Source of the DNA: an uncultured Gammaproteobacteria bacterium
GTDB lineage: Bacteria; Pseudomonadota; Gammaproteobacteria; Enterobacterales; Psychrobiaceae
Assembly (NCBI GenBank): GCA_937139475.1
Contig: CAKZQF010000112.1
Coordinates: 1-64,000, forward strand
Reading direction: 5' to 3'
DNA: 64,000 bases
The position numbers were made by a program, and so were the translations under genes. The notes under the pieces were generated by a model. That model was not told the origin of the DNA. It did not search any database and saw nothing but the letters and a program-made list of their open reading frames with translations. Shown here one piece after another: positions 54,728 to 63,168 of the stretch (position 1 is the first letter of the stretch; every line of letters begins with the position of its first letter).

Positions 54728-54754
54728 GAGCTAAAAGGTCACCTCTTTTAGCTC
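54728..54754 (+). terminator. Hairpin behind bcp
   Basis: GAGCTAAAAG and CTTTTAGCTC make a ten-pair stem with a seven-base loop, followed by ATTTCC. A weak intrinsic terminator 13 bases after the stop. Confidence 0.6.
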
Positions 54755-54938
54755 ATTTCCCAACGACAGTTATCCCCCCTATTAACCCACCGGCATAGAC
54801 TTAATTATTCTTTCGCCTTAAAGCTTGTTAGCTTTGGCACTTAATCAAGTGATTTTTAAATGGCCTGCTATATTTGTACCTTTAATGATGTTGTTTTCAT
54901 CATTCGTTCTTTGCTATACAAATAAATAGGAGAATATG

Positions 54939-55649
54939 ATGCCATTAATTAGTCACCAAACTGGCAAGCAGTTAATTGAAATACTCCGGGGTCCAGACGG
55001 AGAAGTGCTATATGATGCAACACTTGCGGTTTCTTCTGATAATAAATTAACAGCTCTTAACGAAAACTGGCACGATAAAAAAATTGAAGCGTCTAATCGG
55101 CTTTTATTGCAGGGCAATGAATTAACACTAGGAGCCCAAAGCTCAACGTTGGAGGCTTCTAAGCTAGCTTGGGAGATTATCAAAGAAGGAAAGTCTGTGG
55201 GTAAATCGGCAGACGCTAAGTCATCCGTATTATCTAAGGCTGATTTAGATCCTTTAAATTATGAGGGAGCAGTTAGTGGGAAATCAGGAACTTATACTTG
55301 GGAAGTCAATGATGCATGCACCATATTCGGTAAGATAAATTACGTGACGATAAAGGTCCGGCTAGAAGGAAAGTTTAAGGCGACGCCGACTGCAAACTCT
55401 AAGGCCCCCGCGGGACATTACTTACCAGATGTTTATGTCAATGTGACCCATTGCACTACAAAATTTCCGTGCTCGGCAAGTGGTAGTGCAAACTTGTCCA
55501 ACCCCTCAAATATTGGACGGGGAGAAGTCAATACCGAAGTAAAAGCACATGCCAAGTTGACTGCAGGTTGGTTTGCGCAGCACTTTGGCATTACCATCGG
55601 CTTCCAAGCCACAGGAACAGGCGGTTTTAAGTTACTCGGAAAGGAGTAA
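54939..55649 (+). CDS. Unknown 236-residue protein of an accessory region
   Basis: I do not recognise this protein. It has no signal peptide or membrane helix. The N-terminal third reads like a short beta domain (LIEILRGPDGEVLYDATLAV); a low-complexity Lys/Ser linker follows (EGKSVGKSADAKSSVLSK, about residues 85-102); the C-terminal part is strand-rich and Thr/Gly-rich with two close Cys (THCTTKFPCSAS near residue 180). Three of its Cys are in the second half. GGAG before ATGATG supports a start at 54936 or 54939. It is flanked by long gaps and followed by another unknown gene, which fits an acquired segment. Confidence 0.65.
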   Translation: MPLISHQTGKQLIEILRGPDGEVLYDATLAVSSDNKLTALNENWHDKKIEASNRLLLQGNELTLGAQSSTLEASKLAWEIIKEGKSVGKSADAKSSVLSKADLDPLNYEGAVSGKSGTYTWEVNDACTIFGKINYVTIKVRLEGKFKATPTANSKAPAGHYLPDVYVNVTHCTTKFPCSASGSANLSNPSNIGRGEVNTEVKAHAKLTAGWFAQHFGITIGFQATGTGGFKLLGKE

Positions 55650-55901
55650 AGTGATTTTGGCCGATGTAACGATGCTAGTAAGCAACCCGGCATCGGTAAA
55701 ACATGAAAGTCAGCGTTTTAGGTAGGATATACATTGCGCACAGGGATTATTTCACTACCTTGTCTTAAACGACCTAAATCCCGCTATGCGAAAGATAAAC
55801 TACCGTCCGATTATAAGTTAAGCACCTTATATTCAGTCACTTCCACAGCAAGCCTAAAAGTTGACTAAACTTACATTTACCGGGTTAAACATTAGGTGAT
55901 T

Positions 55902-56201
55902 ATGAAAGACCTAAATAGCAAAAGGTTTGAAGACATCACCGCGCTGTTGTTAACACAACTGAGTACGGAGGATGATTACACGAGCGTAGAAACAACTGCA
56001 ACATCGTGTGATCCGGTAAGCTATGAAACAGTAACATATACCATTAATTCAGGAGCCAACACATATTACCTGACTATAGGAAACGTATGGGAAAAGGAGG
56101 AACTAAGGGGGCTTATCTTGAAAGCCATCGATGAAATGAGAAAAAAGCCCGACCAACATTTTGAGATTGATGATGACCTTAAACTCAAAATTAAACCTTA
56201 A
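55902..56201 (+). CDS. Unknown small acidic protein
   Basis: A 99-residue acidic protein (MKDLNSKRFEDITALLLTQL...). It has a Thr-rich strand segment (SYETVTYTINSGANTYYLTIG) near residues 44-64 followed by a helix and a charged end. Not recognised. The ATG at 55902 has AGGTG close before it; a GTG at 55896 is also in frame. Same strand as the preceding unknown gene but 250 bases away; the gap holds nothing recognisable. Confidence 0.55.
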   Translation: MKDLNSKRFEDITALLLTQLSTEDDYTSVETTATSCDPVSYETVTYTINSGANTYYLTIGNVWEKEELRGLILKAIDEMRKKPDQHFEIDDDLKLKIKP

Positions 56202-56495
56202 ACATCTAAACGTTAGGGTTTCTCACTACCATTATTGCCTTTCCGTGAAATATAATGACAGTTTCTTGCAAAGGGGGGTCGGCAGATTGTCCGCAAATAC
56301 ACTATCTCATAGCACTGTATTTGCACTCAGCACATAGTGCGTAATTTTAAGTTGCTAATTGCATATTGAATCAGCGCGGAGCCCCGCCTATAGCCTATTC
56401 AGTTCTGCTAGCGCAAATATAAAAAAGCCCCGTAGTCCACTGGTCTACGGGGCTTTTTACTTTATAGCGTTATAACCGAACTAAGAGGAATTTCT
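56202..56495. other. Gap with a bidirectional terminator
   Basis: Apart from the terminator at 56421-56460 nothing is seen: no ORF with a ribosome binding site and no repeat shared with the rest of the window. Confidence 0.6.
56421..56460. terminator. Bidirectional terminator
   Basis: GCCCCGTAG and CTACGGGGC form a nine-pair stem with six A before it and five T after it. It lies between the unknown gene at 55902 (plus) and the TIGR02922-like gene (minus). Confidence 0.92.
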
Positions 56496-56702
56496 CTAAA
56501 TTATACGGTCACCGATTGCATTTAGTATCGAAACCTCTCCCTCACAAACCGCAATAATGATTTTATCCTGCTTAAACGACATAGGAATAACCAAACGACT
56601 CCCAGCGGTGAGAACTGGTAACATTAACACTTCTTTAAATAGCGATAACTTTTGTTCACAGGTATAAATTACCGTGAATTTACTAAGCTGAGCATTGTTC
56701 AT
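56496..56702 (-). CDS. Small TIGR02922-like protein
   Basis: A 68-residue protein beginning MNNAQLSKFTVIYTCEQKLSL and ending EVSILNAIGDRII, with LPVLTAGSRLVIPMSFKQDKIIIAVCEGE between. This resembles TIGR02922, a short family found in Colwellia, Pseudoalteromonas and relatives; function unknown. The start at 56702 is chosen because AAGG lies seven bases before it; the frame stays open to 56729. Upstream is a 270-base empty gap. Confidence 0.7.
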   Translation of the reverse strand: MNNAQLSKFTVIYTCEQKLSLFKEVLMLPVLTAGSRLVIPMSFKQDKIIIAVCEGEVSILNAIGDRII

Positions 56703-56974
56703 GATTAAGCCTTTTAGCTTACCGAGCATTACATTAATAATACTAGTTCACTCTTTAGATAATTTCAGCGCTATTCAATATTCATTTTAACGATTTCCCT
56801 ATCTTCGCGCGCATCCGGTGCGGTTCAAGCCTTTAATACTGACATTTTTCCAACCCAAACCCGTATCTAAAGGCAGGGTTTCTCTGGTATTGGCGACAAA
56901 GTGGATTGGTGAGTATTTATATAACGCAAGCAATAAAAAACGATGCTCGTTTTTTATTGCTTAGGGATAGAACG

Positions 56975-57535
56975 TTAGTGCTTATGTCCTTTCATTACAG
57001 GCTTGCTATTATCTATTGGGATCATTATATGCGCATAAGGTGTATCGGCCCACATAACATAAGGGCCACCGGAAGCAGGATCGGTTGACAAGCCTTTGAG
57101 CATTTCTTTAGGCACGATGATCATCAAATGAGGCCCAGTTTCTACGTAATCTTTAGCGTTTTTATGATCCTTATGATAAGGGTCTGAGTTACTAACCCCG
57201 GCACCAAAATCTCCCTTTAGCATGTACGAAATACCAATTCTATCGGGAGTGAAAGGTGATTTAGAGCCCAATGCTTGTAATGCTTTCATCCACGTTGCGT
57301 CATTACAAATTGGATTCTTATCATTTGGAAGGGTATCAGGCAAACACGTCCAGCCATTGCTGCCCTGCTTTAATACCGTACCGTCAGCATCTAATATTAA
57401 CGCATTATTACTAATGGCTGTTGGTGCTGCGGACTTAGCTCTTTTAATCTTACTTTCATTAGATTCACCGGCATAACTAAGCGTGATGTGTGTACTAGCG
57501 AGAATGACTGCTAGCAATGGTATTGTCGCTTTCAT
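56975..57535 (-). CDS. Secreted protein of unknown function
   Basis: A 186-residue protein with a signal peptide (residues 1-22, LSYAGES). The mature part contains ISNNALILDADGTVLKQGSNGWTCLPD, a Cys pair (TCLPD and ICNDATW) that may form a disulfide, then ISYMLKGDFGAGVSNSDPY, GPHLMIIVPKEML and GPYVMWADTPYAHIMIP. I do not assign a family. It is probably periplasmic. The His-rich end (KGHKH) and the Met/His content are notable. Own promoter upstream (57536-57729 holds nothing else). Confidence 0.75.
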   Translation of the reverse strand: MKATIPLLAVILASTHITLSYAGESNESKIKRAKSAAPTAISNNALILDADGTVLKQGSNGWTCLPDTLPNDKNPICNDATWMKALQALGSKSPFTPDRIGISYMLKGDFGAGVSNSDPYHKDHKNAKDYVETGPHLMIIVPKEMLKGLSTDPASGGPYVMWADTPYAHIMIPIDNSKPVMKGHKH

Positions 57536-57729
57536 AAACTAAACCTTCTGTTAATTATAGAAAACCTGAATACAACAAACTACAACAGGAGGTTTTAGTA
57601 TAGTTTAGCGATTAATTATTAGCCAAAATTAGTTGTCCACCAGCCCATCACGAACGCACATTCCCTTGCACACGTCATCAACTTGCGCTGGGGGAATAAT
57701 AGTGAAGCCCTTTCTAAGGGAGCTAAGTA

Positions 57730-58104
57730 TTATTCACCTGCTACAACGACCACAGACTTCAATTGTTGCTTTTGGTAGCTATTTACTTTACTTACTAAGT
57801 CGCTAATGGTCACTCTTCCAGAACGATACCTGCCTATAGATGCTGCAGTTTTAAGTGCGCCATACTGGACAGCAAACTCGGTGATACTAACGCCGTTACA
57901 CTTCACCTTTTTAACCACGCGACTTATGCTCATATGAGCCATCTTAACGTTTTGTCGTAGCTTATAGCCATTATCCTGAGCTGCTGCAACACAGATTTTA
58001 GTGGTTGGCCATTCATTGGCCGGCACAAAAGTATAGTTAGCGCCGTGGGCTGTAAAAGCGAGGCTTAAACCTATGATAACCGAAGTGAATTTTAAAGTTT
58101 TCAT
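57730..58104 (-). CDS. Exported DUF3718-like protein
   Basis: A 124-residue protein with a signal peptide (residues 1-21, FTAHGAN). The mature part has TKICVAAAQDNGYKL and VKKVKCNGVSITEFAVQYG, giving two Cys about 38 residues apart in the arrangement of DUF3718, a small exported family of Alteromonadales. Function unknown. Monocistronic, next to another exported unknown. Confidence 0.75.
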   Translation of the reverse strand: MKTLKFTSVIIGLSLAFTAHGANYTFVPANEWPTTKICVAAAQDNGYKLRQNVKMAHMSISRVVKKVKCNGVSITEFAVQYGALKTAASIGRYRSGRVTISDLVSKVNSYQKQQLKSVVVVAGE

Positions 58105-58513
58105 GTTCTCATCCTTCTTGCATCATTGCTAAACGCGAAGTAAATCAAGCTAATAATTTACCTTATATCTGCAACGCCCTCCTCTCATCGATAACAAAAT
58201 AAAAAAAGAACGCCTCCATTATAATAAGTGACGCTAGCCCCCCCTAAACTCCCATTTTTTACTGAAAACAACGGTGAAATTACACACAAGACTGGCCGTA
58301 TTACTTTACAGTAATACGGCGTTTTCTGAATGTTGGACAAGACCTCATTACCTGCCCCTACATTTATCGTCCAAAATAAGATGCTCACTAAGTAGACACA
58401 AAAAAGCCAGCTTGCAAGCTGGCTTAATAAACTTCCATCCCAAAAATCTTGGGACGATAAAAATACTGATAAAACTGGGCATTGATACTGCTAAACAATG
58501 CCTTAACGCCTAT
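58105..58513. other. Gap with a palindrome and a terminator
   Basis: Contains GCCGTATTACT-TTAC-AGTAATACGGC (58295-58320), a perfect 11-base inverted repeat followed by GTTTTC, and the minus-strand terminator at 58393-58423. No convincing gene; a plus-strand frame across 58274-58528 runs through the terminator and has no ribosome binding site. Confidence 0.6.
58393..58423 (-). terminator. Terminator of the 46-residue gene
   Basis: On the minus strand GCCAGCTTG/CAAGCTGGC is a perfect palindrome followed by six T. Its first 21 bases on the plus strand recur at the pspABC terminator (58774). Confidence 0.85.
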
Positions 58514-58654
58514 TTATTGTTCTTCTAATTCAATGATGCGTTGGTCATAAACCTCGGCTTCTTTAATTAACTGCTCGTAATTTTCGTCATTCTCTAACGC
58601 GACGCGGGCTTTTTCGTAATACTCGGCACTTTTCTTTTTATAGTAGTCGATCAT
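58514..58654 (-). CDS. Small charged helical protein next to the psp genes
   Basis: A 46-residue protein (MIDYYKKKSAEYYEKARVAL...), highly charged and predicted entirely helical, ending DQRIIELEEQ. AGAGG lies seven bases before the ATG and a terminator follows the stop, so it is a complete transcription unit. It lies 192 bases downstream of pspC on the same strand. Not recognised as a named family; its shape is like small coiled-coil proteins. Confidence 0.7.
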   Translation of the reverse strand: MIDYYKKKSAEYYEKARVALENDENYEQLIKEAEVYDQRIIELEEQ

Positions 58655-58773
58655 TATTTACCTCTTATTATCATCCTGAAATCGGTAAACACAAACTACC
58701 TAACTTTTTATCATATGTCACCAGAAAATTTCACTTGAATATTTAAAGGTGTCTTTTTTCAAATGACATAATT

Positions 58774-58813
58774 TAGACACAAAAAAGCCAGCTTACAATC
58801 AAGCTGGCTTTTT
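58774..58813 (-). terminator. Terminator of the pspABC operon
   Basis: On the minus strand AAAAAGCCAGCTTG-ATTGT-AAGCTGGCTTTTTTG: GC stem and T-run, 33 bases after the pspC stop. Confidence 0.88.
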
Positions 58814-58846
58814 CAATGGTTATGCGAGTTAGCTAAGACGGATTTT

Positions 58847-59251
58847 CTATAACTTATCAATTTCTTTAGATAGGTTATATTCCGACGACGTTACGTAAGT
58901 CTCAACATGGCGAAGGCGCAATTCAATTTGTCTAAACTGCTTTTTCACTTCTTGAAACGCCTCCTTTGGTGGCTGGCCTGGCTGCCATACTTTCGATTTA
59001 ATCGAGATTTTATGGTCAAGTCCACTCATGCTGCTAGCCAGTTGCGGTGGCTTCTTATCTAGCATAAACCAAGCGGCTATATACATTAAGAAAATAAAAC
59101 CACTGCCGCCAAGAAAGAACGCAGAGGCTACGGCAACACGTACTAGCCAGGTTTCTACGTCAAAGCGTTCGGCCAAACCAGCACATACACCAGCAATCTT
59201 TCCTTGTTCTGGGATACGATATAGCTGTTTTACCTGCTCATTCTGACTCAT
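58847..59251 (-). CDS. pspC: Phage shock protein C
   Basis: A 134-residue inner-membrane protein with a PspC domain: YRIPEQGKIAGVCAGLAERFDVETWLVR at the N-terminus, a membrane helix near residues 39-65 (GGSGFIFLMYIAAWFML) and a cytoplasmic coiled-coil tail. With PspB it relieves PspA inhibition of PspF under envelope stress. Its start overlaps the pspB stop by four bases. No pspD follows. Confidence 0.95.
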   Translation of the reverse strand: MSQNEQVKQLYRIPEQGKIAGVCAGLAERFDVETWLVRVAVASAFFLGGSGFIFLMYIAAWFMLDKKPPQLASSMSGLDHKISIKSKVWQPGQPPKEAFQEVKKQFRQIELRLRHVETYVTSSEYNLSKEIDKL

Positions 59252-59484
59252 GATTTATTTCTCCACTCCGGTGCCTCAGCGTCTAGAATAGACTCAAGCG
59301 TTGAGATCCTTACCGCCATTGCTTCGGCTTGTTCGCCAAGCGCTGTTAACTCTTTATACTCTTCATCACTCAAGCCTTGGCTAACTTGACGTTGACTGCG
59401 GTAATGTAAAAATAACCAGATTGGCGCTACAAATATTAGGAATAGTGCCAGCGGGATGACGATTAACGCTGTAATTGATTGCAT
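59248..59484 (-). CDS. pspB: Phage shock protein B
   Basis: A 78-residue protein with one N-terminal membrane helix (TALIVIPLALFLIFVAPIWLFLHY) and a cytoplasmic leucine-zipper-like coil (LSDEEYKELTALGEQAEAMAVRISTLESIL), ending AEAPEWRNK as in E. coli PspB. Co-transcribed between pspA and pspC. Confidence 0.96.
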   Translation of the reverse strand: MQSITALIVIPLALFLIFVAPIWLFLHYRSQRQVSQGLSDEEYKELTALGEQAEAMAVRISTLESILDAEAPEWRNKS

Positions 59485-59496
59485 ATCACTCTCCGC

Positions 59497-60153
59497 TTAT
59501 TTCTTTAGTTTGGCTTTTAAAGCTTCTAATTCATCGTTAATAGAGTCTTGTGCTTCAAGCTCTGCAAACTCATCTTTAAGACTACGGCCAGCAATATCTT
59601 GCGCTTCTACTTGCGACTCAATATCTTCAACACGGCGTTCGTAGTTTTCAAACTTATCGATAGAGTCTTGTACTTTAGCACTATCTAACTGCTTTTTAAC
59701 CTGTAAGCGTGTAGAGGCAGTTTCGCTGCGAATAACCATGCTTTTCTTACGAGCTCGTGCTTCATCTAACTTGGTTTGTAATTGCGCGACTTCACCTTTT
59801 AATAATTCAAGTTGCTCGTCAATTTGCTCCATGTCATTTGACAAGTTAGTCGCTAGCTCACCACTTTTTTGCTTTTCGATTAAAGCGGCGCGCGCCAAAT
59901 CTTCGCGTTCTTTGTTTAGTGCCAGCTCAGCTTTACTTTGCCACTCAGCTTCCTGATTAGAAGCACGAGTGATTCGGCGTTGCAGTTCTTTCTTTTGCGC
60001 GATAAGGCTAGCAGAGTTAGAGCGTACCTCAACCAGTGTGTCTTCCATCTCCTGGATTATTAGACGAACCATTTTCTTCGGATCTTCTGCTTTGTCCAAT
60101 AGTGATGTAATGTTTGAATTGACGATATCGGCAAAACGACTAAAAATTCCCAT
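59497..60153 (-). CDS. pspA: Phage shock protein A
   Basis: A 218-residue peripheral membrane protein of the PspA/IM30 (ESCRT-III-like) family: MGIFSRFADIVNSNITSLLDKAEDPKKMVRLI at the start, then long coiled coils. It binds PspF to inhibit it and, on stress, oligomerises on the membrane to limit proton leak. First gene of pspABC; a degenerate sigma-54 promoter is seen 50-65 bases upstream. Confidence 0.97.
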   Translation of the reverse strand: MGIFSRFADIVNSNITSLLDKAEDPKKMVRLIIQEMEDTLVEVRSNSASLIAQKKELQRRITRASNQEAEWQSKAELALNKEREDLARAALIEKQKSGELATNLSNDMEQIDEQLELLKGEVAQLQTKLDEARARKKSMVIRSETASTRLQVKKQLDSAKVQDSIDKFENYERRVEDIESQVEAQDIAGRSLKDEFAELEAQDSINDELEALKAKLKK

Positions 60154-60203
60154 AATATAATCCTCTAATATAAATCTGTTTTATTTGACTTAACCTAACA
60201 CTT

Positions 60204-60219
60204 ACATTTTTTATGCCAA
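60204..60219 (-). promoter_or_regulatory. Candidate sigma-54 promoter of pspABC
   Basis: On the minus strand TTGGCAT-AAAAAA-TGTA: the -24 element TTGGCA is good and its GG is ten bases before the -12 dinucleotide, which is GT instead of GC. It lies 51-66 bases upstream of pspA, and PspF, the activator that needs sigma-54, is encoded divergently. Confidence 0.55.
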
Positions 60220-60343
60220 GTTTTAAAAACACGCTATACCCTTGATTTTATGCCTTTTAAATAAGTTAAACAAATAATATTCATTATAAAACTTATCTGT
60301 TAGACTAATTTTTAGTGAATTAAACCAATAATAAGTACGTGCA

Positions 60344-61402
60344 ATGAGCAGATTTAACAAGAAAGATAACCTAATCGGTCAAGCCGCTAGTTTTTTGGAA
60401 GTTTTAGACCATGTTTCATTAGCTGCCCCTGTTGAAAAACCAATATTAATCATTGGCGAACGCGGTACAGGTAAAGAGCTAATTGCAGAACGAATCCATT
60501 ATCTATCAAAGCGCTGGCAGGATTCTTACCTTAAACTTAATTGTGCAACCTTGGCTGATAGCGTCTTAGAAAGCGAATTGTTTGGTCATGAGTCAGGCTC
60601 GTTTACAGGGGCAAACAAACGTCATGAAGGTCGGTTCGAACGAGCGCACGGCGGTACTTTGTTTCTTGATGAATTAGCCAACACCTCCTTAAGAGTGCAG
60701 GAAAAGTTACTTAACATTATTGAATACGGAGAGTTCGAACGTGTTGGTGGCTCAAAACCGGTAAAAACTGACGTTCGCTTAATTTGTGCAACCAATGAAG
60801 ATTTACCAGCATTAGTAGAGCAAGGTAAATTTCGTGCTGATTTGCTCGACCGACTCGCATTTGACGTTATTACACTACCGCCGCTGCGCTATCGCCAAGA
60901 AGATATCTTGCTACTTGCCGAATCTTTTGCAATTAACATGGCACGCCAACTGGAGCTTGAGTACTTTGGTGGTTTTGGCGCCAAAGCGAAGCAAATTCTT
61001 ACCAGCTATGATTGGCCGGGTAATGTGCGGGAGCTGAAAAACGTGGTAGAACGTTCTTTGTATCGTCATGATAACGCTGCGTTACCACTGCAAAAAATAC
61101 AATTGGACCCATTTGAGTCTCCGTATCGACCACAACCTGCGACGACAAGACAAGCACCAACATCTGGCGACGAGTCAACACCATCAAAAGTCGCTTCAGT
61201 AACTCCGGCTGCGCCATCAAGCCATAAGTTTCCGTTGGACTTTAAAGACGTGACTAATACCTTTGAAATCGACTTAATTAAGCAAGCGTTAGCCTATTCT
61301 CAGTTCAGCCAGAAAAAGGCTGCGGAGCATTTAGGGGTTACCTATCACCAGTTGCGTGGTTTGTTAAAAAAGTACAATTTATTGGAATCGGATGTGAGCT
61401 AA
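60344..61402 (+). CDS. pspF: Sigma-54-dependent activator PspF
   Basis: A 352-residue enhancer-binding protein with no regulatory domain, as in E. coli PspF. AAA+ domain: Walker A GERGTGKE near residue 41, the sigma-54 contact loop as ESGSFTGANKRHEG near residue 86 (GSFTGA instead of GAFTGA), Walker B GGTLFLDELA near residue 103, arginine-finger region FRADLLDRLAFDV, then a Ser/Thr/Pro-rich linker (about residues 260-300) and a C-terminal Fis-type helix-turn-helix (KKAAEHLGVTYHQLRGLLKK). Divergent from pspABC. The linker is longer than in E. coli. Confidence 0.95.
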   Translation: MSRFNKKDNLIGQAASFLEVLDHVSLAAPVEKPILIIGERGTGKELIAERIHYLSKRWQDSYLKLNCATLADSVLESELFGHESGSFTGANKRHEGRFERAHGGTLFLDELANTSLRVQEKLLNIIEYGEFERVGGSKPVKTDVRLICATNEDLPALVEQGKFRADLLDRLAFDVITLPPLRYRQEDILLLAESFAINMARQLELEYFGGFGAKAKQILTSYDWPGNVRELKNVVERSLYRHDNAALPLQKIQLDPFESPYRPQPATTRQAPTSGDESTPSKVASVTPAAPSSHKFPLDFKDVTNTFEIDLIKQALAYSQFSQKKAAEHLGVTYHQLRGLLKKYNLLESDVS

Positions 61403-61502
61403 GCTAATCCTTCGATAAAGTGAACATTCACGCTGATTTATTTAATAAATTTATTGATGTTGTAGATACATGGCGTTACATTACAAATACTAATGGAAAG
61501 CC

Positions 61503-63167
61503 ATGTATCTCATGATAAACAGCGTGAAATTTTTCTTAAAATATAGCATTTTGCCATTCTTTTTGTTTTTAGCAGGATGTGAACCAAATCATATGGATGG
61601 TGAGCGTGTTGCACCAGGCATTGTGTATTGCTCTGAGGGTGACCCAACCACCTTCAACCCTCAGCTTACAACCACTGGCACCACCACTGACGCAACCTCC
61701 TATCAGCTCTATAATCGTCTAGTAGAATACGATCCAGCCTTAGGCTCAATCATGCCTGGCCTTGCTCATCATTGGCACATTAATGAAAACGGTAAAATCT
61801 ACACGTTTTACTTGCGCAAAGAAGTACCCTTTCACAGTAATAAGATTTTTACCCCAACAAGACACTTCAACGCTGATGATGTGTTATTTAGCTTTAATCG
61901 TATTATCGATAGCCAACACCCTTACAATCAGGTTTCCGGTGGAACTTATCCATTTTTTCAAAGCGTTGGCTTTTCCAGTCTTATTGAAAAAATAGTCAAA
62001 GTGCATCCGCACATGATAACCATCCACCTTAAGGAAAAAGACAGTTCGTTCTTGGCTAACCTTGCCGCTAATTTTGCAGTGATACTGTCTAAAGAATATG
62101 GTGATCAGCTACTAGCATCACAAACGCCTGCAAAAATCGATACGATGCCCATCGGCACAGGACCATTTTACTTGGATTCATACTTTCAAAGTAATCATAT
62201 CCGTTACAAACCAAACAAAAGCTACTGGGGCGGCGCGCCCACAATCGAGCAGTTAGTTTTTGATATTACGCCTAAAAGTACCAATCGAATCGCTAAATTG
62301 CTCACAGGCGATTGTGATGTTTCGGCCTTACCTCAGTCAAGTGAGCTGGAAATTTTAAGGCGCAACCTTAATTTAGAGCTGCAAATACAAACCGGCTTTA
62401 ATGTGTCTTATTTTGCCTTTAATTTAAAAAAGCCGCCTTTCGACCAACCTAAAGTACGACAAGCAATTGCCCATGCAATTAATAAAAGAGCCATTATTGA
62501 AGCGGTGTATTATGGCAGTGCCACCGAGGCAGATAGCATATTACCCCCGCTTTCATGGGCTTATAATGATGAGCTAACCCAATATAAATACAACCCAGAG
62601 CTGTCTAAACAACTCTTAGCAGAAGTGGGTTTAGGGCAAGGGTTTGAAATGGATATTTGGACATCCCCAGTGCAACGTATCTATAACCCAAATGCGATAA
62701 AGACCGCTGAACTACTTCAAGGGCAACTGGCAAATATCGGGGTCAAGGTAAACATCATTAGTTATGGTTGGAGTGTCTTTTTAGGCAAGTTAAATTCCTA
62801 TGAATATGACAGTGTACTACTTGGCTGGACCGCCGATAACGCCGACCCAGATAACTTTTTCCGCCCCATATTTAGCTGTGCAGCGCTAGCCTCTGGCAGC
62901 AATAGAACCAATTGGTGTTCCCAAGAACTTGACCAGTTATTTACCAAGGCTATCTCAAGCACCAATCAAAAAGACCGTACTGCGGTTTATCACGAGGTGT
63001 TGGAAAAACTCAATGTTCAGCTGCCGCTAATACCTATTGCTCATGCACTGCGCTTTCAAGTAAAAAACCGCTCAATCACTGGGATGCCACTAAACCCCTA
63101 TGGTGGTATTGCCTTTGCTAAAAGCCGTCGTTCTGCATCAGCAGGCTCTAGAATAGGAGCCCAATAG
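61503..63167 (+). CDS. sapA: Peptide ABC transporter substrate-binding lipoprotein, SapA-like
   Basis: A 554-residue extracytoplasmic solute-binding protein of family 5. The signal peptide ends in a lipobox (FLFLAGCEP), so it is a lipoprotein rather than a free periplasmic protein like E. coli SapA. Family signatures: EGDPTTFNPQLTTTGTTTDA, the SBP5 motif RLVEYDPALGSIMPGLAHHW and LGWTADNADPDNFF. Sap systems import peptides (including antimicrobial peptides in enterics); substrate here unknown. It precedes a sapB-like permease by one base and lies behind pspF, as in other gammaproteobacteria. Confidence 0.9.
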   Translation: MYLMINSVKFFLKYSILPFFLFLAGCEPNHMDGERVAPGIVYCSEGDPTTFNPQLTTTGTTTDATSYQLYNRLVEYDPALGSIMPGLAHHWHINENGKIYTFYLRKEVPFHSNKIFTPTRHFNADDVLFSFNRIIDSQHPYNQVSGGTYPFFQSVGFSSLIEKIVKVHPHMITIHLKEKDSSFLANLAANFAVILSKEYGDQLLASQTPAKIDTMPIGTGPFYLDSYFQSNHIRYKPNKSYWGGAPTIEQLVFDITPKSTNRIAKLLTGDCDVSALPQSSELEILRRNLNLELQIQTGFNVSYFAFNLKKPPFDQPKVRQAIAHAINKRAIIEAVYYGSATEADSILPPLSWAYNDELTQYKYNPELSKQLLAEVGLGQGFEMDIWTSPVQRIYNPNAIKTAELLQGQLANIGVKVNIISYGWSVFLGKLNSYEYDSVLLGWTADNADPDNFFRPIFSCAALASGSNRTNWCSQELDQLFTKAISSTNQKDRTAVYHEVLEKLNVQLPLIPIAHALRFQVKNRSITGMPLNPYGGIAFAKSRRSASAGSRIGAQ

Positions 63168-63168
63168 C

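Noticed and set aside
58274-58528. An 84-residue plus-strand frame
   Set aside because: It crosses a perfect palindrome and a strong terminator and has no ribosome binding site.
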